A stretch of DNA of 64,000 bases from assembly GCA_937120475.1 (NCBI GenBank), contig CAKZJV010000007.1, positions 1,132,068 to 1,196,067 on the forward strand, read 5' to 3'. Shown piece after piece: positions 10,053-17,032 of the stretch; the stretch's first letter is position 1; the number at the start of each line of letters is the position of its first letter. Source of the stretch: an uncultured Cryomorphaceae bacterium (lineage in GTDB: Bacteria > Bacteroidota > Bacteroidia > Flavobacteriales > Schleiferiaceae). A program made the position numbers and the translations under genes. The notes beneath the pieces are model-generated. The model searched no databases. It worked only from the letters and a program-made list of their open reading frames with translations, and had not been told where the DNA came from.

Positions 10053-11096
10053 ATGAAGTACTGTATATCTCTGATTTTTTCTCTCCTGTTAAGTATCATT
10101 AGTGCACAACCCTTGTTCCGGGTGTTGCATTACTCTGAAACCTCCGGTTTTGACCACAATACCCGCCAAAACTCACTGGCCATGCTGCAATCCATGGGTG
10201 GTAAGTACAATTTTTTGGTGGACGATGATCAAAGTGGTGATGCTTTCAATACCCTCACCGGCTTATCGGAATATGCGGTGGTCATTTTCGCCAATACCTC
10301 CGGTGATGCCATCCTCGACTCTTTACAAAGAGCCAATTTTGAAGATTATATGGCCCAGGGTGGGGCCTTTTTGGGTATTCATGCCGCTTCCGATACGTAT
10401 CGTCACTCAACTGCTAATGGTACCAATACCGGTGCCTGGAACTGGTACGCCCGCATGCTCGGGGCCAGTGTGCAAAACAACCCCAATCACGTTAGCGGTA
10501 CCCCTACTTATTCCATGTCGGTAACCGGTTTTCACGAAACCACCGAGAATGTACCCAGCCCCTGGGTGAAGGCAGAAGAATATTATTATTGGGGTAACGG
10601 TTATTACAACACCAAAAATGTACCCCTGCTAAAAGTGCAACAAACCGTAGGGCCCAATGGGCAGGCAAATCCTTATGACAGCATTCGGCCTATGTCATGG
10701 TACCGGGTTTTACCGGACAGCGGAACCGTTTTTTATACCGCTCTGGGCCACGCCAATAGTAATTATACCAGTGATACGGCTTTTTACAATCACATCCGGG
10801 ATGCCATACTGTGGATTGCTGGTCGCTCCACCTTGAGTGCCATAGCTAATGAAAGAAACCGTGAGCTTTTTGAACTGTATCCGGTTCCCGTAGATACTGA
10901 GTTGATACTGGAAAATTTACCCAAGGATTGGGTGAATGTGCAAATACGCAACGCAGCCGGGCAACAGATGATGATCATCGACAAGTATGATAAAGACCTT
11001 CGCGTTATAAACGTGGGGCAATTGGACTCCGGGAATTATTTTCTCATTATATCAACTCCCAATAAAGTCAAACGCATTCAGTTTATCAAAAACTAA
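10053..11096 (+). CDS. Secreted ThuA-domain protein with T9SS sorting domain
   Basis: A 347-aa protein with a signal peptide (residues 1-18), a ThuA glutamine-amidotransferase-like domain (about 20-255), and a C-terminal T9SS type A sorting domain (about 268-347, with ELYPVPVDTELIL, LDSGNYFLIIS and VKRIQFIKN). ThuA domains bind or process sugars (known from trehalose and PVC-type catabolic loci) and often occur in secreted proteins with T9SS tails. The fused tail says this copy is exported across the outer membrane. Its stop overlaps the next ATG (TAATG), coupling it to the DoxX gene. Confidence 0.88.
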   Translation: MKYCISLIFSLLLSIISAQPLFRVLHYSETSGFDHNTRQNSLAMLQSMGGKYNFLVDDDQSGDAFNTLTGLSEYAVVIFANTSGDAILDSLQRANFEDYMAQGGAFLGIHAASDTYRHSTANGTNTGAWNWYARMLGASVQNNPNHVSGTPTYSMSVTGFHETTENVPSPWVKAEEYYYWGNGYYNTKNVPLLKVQQTVGPNGQANPYDSIRPMSWYRVLPDSGTVFYTALGHANSNYTSDTAFYNHIRDAILWIAGRSTLSAIANERNRELFELYPVPVDTELILENLPKDWVNVQIRNAAGQQMMIIDKYDKDLRVINVGQLDSGNYFLIISTPNKVKRIQFIKN

Positions 11097-11440
11097 TGAT
11101 CGGTGTTTACCTGATGTCCGCCATCTATATATTGGCAGGAATCAGCCATTTTATAAAGCCGCGGCTATACCAGCGAATTGTACCTCCCTTTATACCTTTT
11201 GCGAAAGCCGCAGTATTCTGGAGTGGTGTGGCTGAAATTCTTCTGGGTATGGCCCTGTGGTTTGATGCAATCCGTTCGGTAGCCGCCTGGGGAATTATTA
11301 TCTTATTGATCGTTGTTTTTCCGGCTAATATTTACCAGTTGGCTGAACCCAAAGCACGTTTGGGCCTTCCCTTATGGTTGCTTATTTTGAGACTGCCTTT
11401 GCAACTGATCCTCATTTATTGGGCTAGCCTATATCTTTAA
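11096..11440 (+). CDS. DoxX-family membrane protein
   Basis: A 114-aa integral membrane protein with four predicted helices (about residues 2-20, 40-57, 62-80 and 92-112) and the DoxX-like loop GISHFIKPRLYQRIVPPFIP after helix 1. DoxX proteins are small four-helix proteins linked in some systems to redox or sulfur metabolism; the role here is unknown. It starts on the base shared with the ThuA stop (TAATG), so it is translationally coupled to a secreted protein. About 140 A+T-rich bases without a gene follow before the efflux operon. Confidence 0.8.
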   Translation: MIGVYLMSAIYILAGISHFIKPRLYQRIVPPFIPFAKAAVFWSGVAEILLGMALWFDAIRSVAAWGIIILLIVVFPANIYQLAEPKARLGLPLWLLILRLPLQLILIYWASLYL

Positions 11441-11581
11441 AAGCAGCGCATTTCCTCTTTCTGTTTTTGTTAAAATTCTCTTAAAAGCTTCTATAATACC
11501 CGGCTTTTTGGCGATTACCCGCTTAATATTTATACCAAAAAATTATATTAGCCTAACCCTAAACTTTGACCCCAGGTTAGA

Positions 11582-12844
11582 ATGAAAAAAAAACACCTTC
11601 CGTTTATTTTGATAGCCATAGTGGTTGTAATTGTGGTAGCTTGGTCTTTTTCCAGTGAAAGTGAAGAAGAGCAGGAAATTACCACCACGGCCTTTATCGG
11701 TAATTTTCAGGACCTGGTGGTAAGTTCGGGGGAGCTGATTGCTAAGAACTCTGAAGACATTTTGGGCCCCAACGGTATGCAGCGCTACGGTTTATACAAC
11801 GTTCAGATTGCTGAAATTGTACCGGAAGGCTCTTATGTAGAGCAGGGTGACTTTGTATGTAGCCTGGATAAATCCGATATCAATACCAAGATCAACGATG
11901 TTTTAGTGGACCTGGAAAAAGCCGAAAGTCAATATACCCAGACTAAGTTGGACACTTCCTTAACACTACGTGAAAAACGGAATGAACTGGCCAACCTCGC
12001 TTTCCAGATCCGCCAGAAAAAGATTGAACTGGAACAAAGTGCCTATGAGCCTCCAGCCACTATTCAACGTTTAAAGCTGGATTTGGAAAAGCTGGAACAG
12101 GACCTTACACGGTCGGCAGAGAATTACCAGATCAAAAAGAGACAGAGTACCGCTAAAATGATAGAGGCCGGTGCTGAGTTGCAACAAAAGAAGAACCGCC
12201 TCGAAAAGCTGGAGGAGTTAATGGGTCAATTCACCATTAACGCCCCGAAAAGCGGAATGGTGATTTACAAACGTGAGTGGGACGGAGAAAAGCGAAAAAC
12301 AGGCTCCACCATTTCACCCTGGGACCCGGCCGTAGCCACCCTCCCCGACCTTAGTCAGATGCTCTCCAAAACTTACATCAACGAAGTGGATATCCGGAAA
12401 GTGAAAACAGGGCAAATCGTAGCGCTGGGGCTTGATGCCTTTCCCGATATTCAACTCAGCGGAACCGTAACCCAGGTTGCCAATGTTGGGGAAACGCGCA
12501 AAGGTTCTGACACCAAGGTTTTTGAAGTGGAGATTACGGTAAATGAAAGTGACTCCACCTACCGGCCCGGAATGACTACCAGCAACCAGATACTCACCAA
12601 TGAAATAAATGATGTATTACAAATTCCGCTGGAAGCCGTATATGCTCAGGACAATATGAGTTTTGTTTACGTAAAAGACGGAGTAACCATTAAAAAGCAG
12701 CAAATCCAACTTGGCCCGGCCAATGATGAATTTGTCATTGTAGAAAATGGCATTGAGGAAGGTACGGAAGTTTACCTTTCGGAACCGGTTTCTGCCCGTG
12801 ATCAGGAAATACAAACCCTTACGGCCAATACTGCCGGGCTCTGA
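11582..12844 (+). CDS. Efflux periplasmic adaptor (MacA/HlyD-like membrane fusion protein)
   Basis: A 420-aa membrane fusion protein. One N-terminal membrane anchor (residues 6-24) is followed by an acidic segment, split lipoyl-like half-motifs (about 70-105 and 215-245), an alpha-helical coiled-coil hairpin between them (about 105-215, rich in Lys/Glu/Gln), and beta-barrel and membrane-proximal domains to residue 415. It should bridge the inner-membrane permease to the TolC-like channel encoded two genes downstream. Its TGA and the permease ATG overlap (TGATG at 12842-12846). A near-consensus TAAACTTTG lies 14 bases before the ATG. Confidence 0.9.
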   Translation: MKKKHLPFILIAIVVVIVVAWSFSSESEEEQEITTTAFIGNFQDLVVSSGELIAKNSEDILGPNGMQRYGLYNVQIAEIVPEGSYVEQGDFVCSLDKSDINTKINDVLVDLEKAESQYTQTKLDTSLTLREKRNELANLAFQIRQKKIELEQSAYEPPATIQRLKLDLEKLEQDLTRSAENYQIKKRQSTAKMIEAGAELQQKKNRLEKLEELMGQFTINAPKSGMVIYKREWDGEKRKTGSTISPWDPAVATLPDLSQMLSKTYINEVDIRKVKTGQIVALGLDAFPDIQLSGTVTQVANVGETRKGSDTKVFEVEITVNESDSTYRPGMTTSNQILTNEINDVLQIPLEAVYAQDNMSFVYVKDGVTIKKQQIQLGPANDEFVIVENGIEEGTEVYLSEPVSARDQEIQTLTANTAGL

Positions 12845-14193
12845 TGAAAAAGCTTTGGAGTGAAAGAAACCTGACCAACCTGCGGATTGCCTTCGATGCC
12901 CTCCGGGCCAACCAGGTACGTTCCATACTTACGGCCCTGGGTATCATATTCGGAGTAGCAGCTGTGATCACCATGCTGGCCATCGGCAAGGGGGCGAAAG
13001 AAGAAATCCTGAGCCAGATCGAACTGGTAGGGGTTAACAACATAGAGATACGCCCGGTAATTGAACAAGAAGAAGGTGAAGTAGGTGAAGAAACGGGAAT
13101 AATCGAAAAAAAGAAATTCTCCAAAGGGCTGGACCTCCAGGATGTAGAAAGTATTTCGCTCGTTTTGCCACAGGTATCCCGCATAAGTCCTGAAATTATT
13201 ATTGAAACCTTTGTTATTAATCAAGGGAAACAAAGAAGTGCCAAGCTCATTGGGGTTTCACCGGCATTTTTTGAGATATCCAACATCCACATTCGCGAGG
13301 GGCAACATTTTTCGTCATTACAAATTGAAAATGCCGAAGCCGTTTGTATTATCGGAAGTGGTGTTCAAAAGAAGTTTTTCACCGGCACCAACCCCATTGG
13401 TAAAGAGTTGAAGGTAGGCAACCAATGGCTTACGGTGATCGGGGTTACGGAGGAAAAGTCCATCTCCCAAAAAGCCCTGGATAACCTAGGTATTCGTGAT
13501 TATAACATGGATATATACACCCCCATTGAAACGGTGTTGATCCGTTATAAAAACCGCGCCTTGCTGATAGCCGGTGAGCCACCTGCCAGGTGGAGGCGAT
13601 CGGATGATGAAGATGAAAAACAGGAAGCGGGTGCTTTCAATTACCACCAGATTGACCGTATGGTGGTACAGATGTCTAAAAGTGAATACCTCAATGCCGG
13701 TGCTGAAGTAATCAGCAGGCTACTGAAACGCAAGCACAACAACGTAGTTGATTTTGAAATTACCATCCCCCAGCAACTCCTGGAACAGCAGCAAAAAACC
13801 AAGGATATATTTAACCTGGTTTTAAGTGCCATTGCCGGAATTTCCCTTTTGGTGGGCGGTATCGGTATCATGAACATTATGCTGGCCTCCGTACTGGAGC
13901 GTACACGTGAAATCGGTACGCGTATGGCCATTGGGGCTAAAAAGAGCGACATCATCAGTCAGTTTTTATTCGAGGCTCTTTTGATCAGCCTTAGTGGCGG
14001 TATTATTGGTATTATACTAGGTATGCTGGCCTCTTACCTTATTTCGGAACTCGCCAGCATCAAGACTTTGGTTTCACCCTGGGCCATTTTTATTTCCTTT
14101 GGTGTGGCCTCCGCCACCGGGCTCATTTTTGGTTTATCACCGGCCCGCAGAGCGGCCCAGCAAAATCCCGTTGAATCCCTGCGCTATGAATAG
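12844..14193 (+). CDS. ABC transporter permease, FtsX/MacB type (no ATPase domain)
   Basis: A 449-aa permease with a MacB periplasmic core domain (about 22-300) between helix 1 (RSILTALGIIFGVAAVITML, 25-45) and three C-terminal helices (about 325-350, 375-400 and 410-430), ending in the conserved SPARRAAQQNPVESLRYE. The cytoplasmic MacB motif ERTREIGTRMAIGAKKSDI is intact. True MacB carries an N-terminal ATPase; this one has only about 20 residues before helix 1, and no separate ATPase gene is nearby. A charged insert (EQEEGEVGEETGI, near residue 75) and another (RRSDDEDEKQEAG) decorate the periplasmic domain. It is coupled to both neighbours by overlaps. Confidence 0.9.
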   Translation: MKKLWSERNLTNLRIAFDALRANQVRSILTALGIIFGVAAVITMLAIGKGAKEEILSQIELVGVNNIEIRPVIEQEEGEVGEETGIIEKKKFSKGLDLQDVESISLVLPQVSRISPEIIIETFVINQGKQRSAKLIGVSPAFFEISNIHIREGQHFSSLQIENAEAVCIIGSGVQKKFFTGTNPIGKELKVGNQWLTVIGVTEEKSISQKALDNLGIRDYNMDIYTPIETVLIRYKNRALLIAGEPPARWRRSDDEDEKQEAGAFNYHQIDRMVVQMSKSEYLNAGAEVISRLLKRKHNNVVDFEITIPQQLLEQQQKTKDIFNLVLSAIAGISLLVGGIGIMNIMLASVLERTREIGTRMAIGAKKSDIISQFLFEALLISLSGGIIGIILGMLASYLISELASIKTLVSPWAIFISFGVASATGLIFGLSPARRAAQQNPVESLRYE

Positions 14194-15652
14194 ATTTGTT
14201 TTCTCTGTATTAGGCATTTTATATGGTTTTATGGCCTGGGCCCAGGGATTGCAATCATTATCCCTGAAGGAAACCATCCAAAGGGCCAAAGAGCAATCGC
14301 CCTCCTATTACCGTGCTGTAAACCAGGCGGAAAACGAGTATTGGAACTTTCGCCAATTCAGGGCTTCCAATATGCCGCAATTGCGTTTAAACGGAACCCT
14401 GCCGGAATACAGTAAATCCATTTCCCGGGTTTTGCAGGATGACGGTACCTATGCCTTTCCCCAAAGTGAGCAACTCCTGTTGGATGCTTCGCTGGCCCTT
14501 AACCAAAGGGTGCTTCTTACCGGTGGTAGTTTATCCTTTTCATCTTCCTTGCAACGTACGGATATCTATAACCCGGTGCGCAGGCTCGATTATTTCTCAG
14601 TGCCGGTGTCATTAAGCTACTCGCAACCCATGATGTTGTACAACGAACTCAAATGGAATAAGCGCATTCAGCCTTTGGCTTACCGGGAGTCGGTTCGTGC
14701 CTTTCATGAGGATATGGAAAACATTGCCAGTGAAGCTACCGATCTTTATTTTAACGCACTGGAAGCGTCTATTAACCGGCAAATTGCACTTTTCAACGTT
14801 TCCAACAACGATACGCTTTTTCAAATTTCAAAGGGACGTTACAACTTGGGCAAAATTGCAGAGAACGACCTCCTTCAAATTGAACTCAACCTGCTAAACG
14901 CCCGTAACTCCCTGCGCTCCGCAGAACTAAACTATGAAATTGCCACCCAAAACCTGAAACGCTACCTGGGCATACCTACCGATGCCGGGCTGTCGCTTTC
15001 CATACCGGCCGAAGTTCCATTTATTGAGATACCGGTAGAAAAGGCTATGGAGGAGGCACGTAGCAATCGCCAGGCTGTACTGGAGTTTCGCAGGCGCAGG
15101 TTGGAAGCGGAACAAGCCGTGGCCGCAGCCCGTGGGCAAAGTGGGTACAACCTGAATATGCAGGCTAACTTCGGTCTATCTAAGCGGGAGAACGAATTTG
15201 AAAATGTTTACGCCTCCCCTTTTTCGCAACAAAACCGTATTTCGGTAGGTGTAAGTATCCCCATTGTGGATTGGGGCAATGCCAGAGCGCAGGTACGCAG
15301 AGCCAAAGCCAATCGCGACCTGGTGGAAGTGAATGTACAACAGGACGAAATTAATTTTGAGCAGGAAGTGTACCTCCAGGTAATGCGTTTCAATATGCAA
15401 AGTGCACAATTGGAAATTGCCGCCAAAGCCGATACGGTAGCCCAAAAACGATACGAAGTAACCAAGCAACGTTACCTCACCGGAAAAATCACTATCACCG
15501 ATCTCAACCTTGCGCAAAGTGAAAAAGACAGTGCCCGTAAAAACTACCTGGGTGCCTTACGATCCTTCTGGTCATCCTACTACACCCTACGTAGGCTAAC
15601 CCTCTATGATTTTGTAAATCAGCGACCTATAAGTTACGAATACGACTTTTAG
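14186..15652 (+). CDS. TolC-family outer-membrane efflux protein
   Basis: A 488-aa outer-membrane channel protein from ATG 14186, which overlaps the permease stop by 8 bases. A signal peptide (about residues 1-20, MNRFVFSVLGILYGFMAWAQ) is visible only with this start, so the longer reading frame from 14099 is rejected. Two OEP repeats (about 30-230 and 240-470) show long amphipathic helices with the usual beta-strand inserts. It completes a MacA-MacB-TolC-like tripartite exporter. The substrate is unknown; macrolides, peptides or lipids are known for relatives. Confidence 0.92.
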   Translation: MNRFVFSVLGILYGFMAWAQGLQSLSLKETIQRAKEQSPSYYRAVNQAENEYWNFRQFRASNMPQLRLNGTLPEYSKSISRVLQDDGTYAFPQSEQLLLDASLALNQRVLLTGGSLSFSSSLQRTDIYNPVRRLDYFSVPVSLSYSQPMMLYNELKWNKRIQPLAYRESVRAFHEDMENIASEATDLYFNALEASINRQIALFNVSNNDTLFQISKGRYNLGKIAENDLLQIELNLLNARNSLRSAELNYEIATQNLKRYLGIPTDAGLSLSIPAEVPFIEIPVEKAMEEARSNRQAVLEFRRRRLEAEQAVAAARGQSGYNLNMQANFGLSKRENEFENVYASPFSQQNRISVGVSIPIVDWGNARAQVRRAKANRDLVEVNVQQDEINFEQEVYLQVMRFNMQSAQLEIAAKADTVAQKRYEVTKQRYLTGKITITDLNLAQSEKDSARKNYLGALRSFWSSYYTLRRLTLYDFVNQRPISYEYDF

Positions 15653-15667
15653 AGTGGCTTTGACCTC

Positions 15668-15686
15668 TTTTCAGGAGACCTGAAAA
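15668..15686. repeat. Perfect inverted repeat after the TolC gene
   Basis: TTTTCAGG / CCTGAAAA with an AGA loop lies 15 bases after the tolC-like stop. T runs lie in the left arm and A runs in the right arm, the reverse of a standard intrinsic terminator for the plus strand. A second hairpin GAAGGG / CCCTTC follows at 15720-15737. Both may limit read-through into dinB, or be operators. Confidence 0.45.
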
Positions 15687-15746
15687 ATTAATTTTCTCAT
15701 TTACAGCACAATGAACATCGAAGGGTAAAATCCCTTCCTGAAAAAC

Positions 15747-15776
15747 TTTGTTCCATGTTTTTATTTTCTAATTTTG
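15747..15776 (+). promoter_or_regulatory. Consensus Bacteroidota promoter of dinB-dnaE
   Basis: TTTG at 15747-15750, an 18-base spacer and TAATTTTG at 15769-15776 match both elements of TTTG-N17-23-TAnnTTTG exactly. Transcription should start at about 15781-15783. This is the best promoter match in the window. Confidence 0.8.
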
Positions 15777-15788
15777 TTAGAGTTCTAA
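15777..15788. promoter_or_regulatory. Palindromic operator candidate overlapping the dinB start site
   Basis: TTAGA-GT-TCTAA is a perfect 5-2-5 inverted repeat that starts at the base after the -7 box and covers the expected transcription start. The position suits a repressor, plausibly the SOS regulator, because the operon encodes two error-prone polymerases. No repressor gene is in the window. Confidence 0.55.
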
Positions 15789-15801
15789 TAAAAATAGATA
15801 A

Positions 15802-17028
15802 ATGACATCATCAGGAGGAAATAAAACGATTGCTCATTTAGATTTAGATAGCTTTTTTGTATCCGTGGAAAGATTGGCAGACAGGCGTTTACACAATAAA
15901 CCGGTACTGGTGGGAGGCACCGGAAGCCGGGGTGTGGTAGCCTCGTGCAGCTATGAAGCCCGGAAATTTGGCATCCACTCAGCGATGCCTATGCGTATGG
16001 CTCTTCAACTATGCCCGAGTGCCATCGTCATTAAAGGGGACTCCAGCCGCTACACTAAATTCTCCAATATGATTACAGACATCATCCGGCAGGAGGTTCC
16101 CCTTTTTGAAAAAACGTCTATCGATGAGTTTTACCTTGACCTTAGTGGCATGGACAAGTTCTTTGGCTGCTTTAAGCTCACTTCCGAAATACGGGATACT
16201 ATTATCAAAGAAACCGGCTTACCCATATCCTTCGGCCTCTCTGTTAATAAAACCGTAGCCAAGGTAGCTGCCGGTGAGGCCAAACCTAATAACCGAAAAG
16301 AGGTACCCCGGGGAGAAGAGATTCCCTTTCTCTCCCCCCTGTCCGTACAAAAAATACCCATGGTAGGTGAAAAAACCACCCAAATGCTCAGCCGTATGGG
16401 TATTAAGAGAATCCATACCCTGCAACAAATGCCGGTTCAACTTATGGAAAAAGCCATGGGGAAAAACGGCATACTGTTGTGGAAAAAAGCCAACGGCATT
16501 TGCGATGCTCCCGTTATTGCCTACCATGAAAAAAAGTCAATTTCACTGGAGCGTACTTTCCAGAAAGACACAACCCATGTCGAGAAACTCGAAACTCTAC
16601 TCATCGCCATGGCAGAGAACCTGGCCTTTCAGTTACGTCAGGGCAACAAGCTTACTGCCTGCGTAACTGTAAAGGTCCGGTACTCTGATTTCAATACCTA
16701 TACCCTGCAAAAACGCGTGCCTTACACCGCCAACGACCAACAATTGATTGATTATACCAAGGAGCTCTTCAACAAACTATACCACAAACGTTTGCTGGTA
16801 CGGCTGGTAGGCCTGCGTTTTAGCCACCTGGTAGGTGGAGGCCACCAGATCAATATGTTTGATGATAACGTAGAAATGATACGCTTGTACCAGGCTATGG
16901 ATCATGTGCGCAACCGTTTTGGATTGAACGCTGTAAAAAGGGCCCGTACTATGGAAAGTACCGGCCTGGGACGCATGAATCCCTTTAACGGCATGCCCCC
17001 GGTAATACTTGCCCACCGAAGAGCCTGA
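15802..17028 (+). CDS. dinB: Y-family DNA polymerase (Pol IV/DinB-like)
   Basis: A 408-aa translesion polymerase. The metal-binding palm motif HLDLDSFFVSVERL (about 12-25), the fingers segment SRYTKFSNMITDII, and the catalytic SIDEFYLDLSG (about 108-118) are intact. A helix-hairpin-helix region (about 170-215) and a little-finger domain (about 235-340) follow. The C-terminal QINMFDD segment (about 350) resembles a beta-clamp-binding motif. The gene is followed after 4 bases by a DnaE-type alpha subunit, the arrangement of inducible mutagenesis cassettes. Expression is probably controlled by the palindrome over the start site. Confidence 0.93.
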   Translation: MTSSGGNKTIAHLDLDSFFVSVERLADRRLHNKPVLVGGTGSRGVVASCSYEARKFGIHSAMPMRMALQLCPSAIVIKGDSSRYTKFSNMITDIIRQEVPLFEKTSIDEFYLDLSGMDKFFGCFKLTSEIRDTIIKETGLPISFGLSVNKTVAKVAAGEAKPNNRKEVPRGEEIPFLSPLSVQKIPMVGEKTTQMLSRMGIKRIHTLQQMPVQLMEKAMGKNGILLWKKANGICDAPVIAYHEKKSISLERTFQKDTTHVEKLETLLIAMAENLAFQLRQGNKLTACVTVKVRYSDFNTYTLQKRVPYTANDQQLIDYTKELFNKLYHKRLLVRLVGLRFSHLVGGGHQINMFDDNVEMIRLYQAMDHVRNRFGLNAVKRARTMESTGLGRMNPFNGMPPVILAHRRA

Positions 17029-17032
17029 AAAA

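Noticed and set aside
14099-14185. Longer start for the TolC-like gene inside the permease gene
   Set aside because: The extra residues are Pro-rich and block the signal peptide; ATG 14186 gives a proper export signal.
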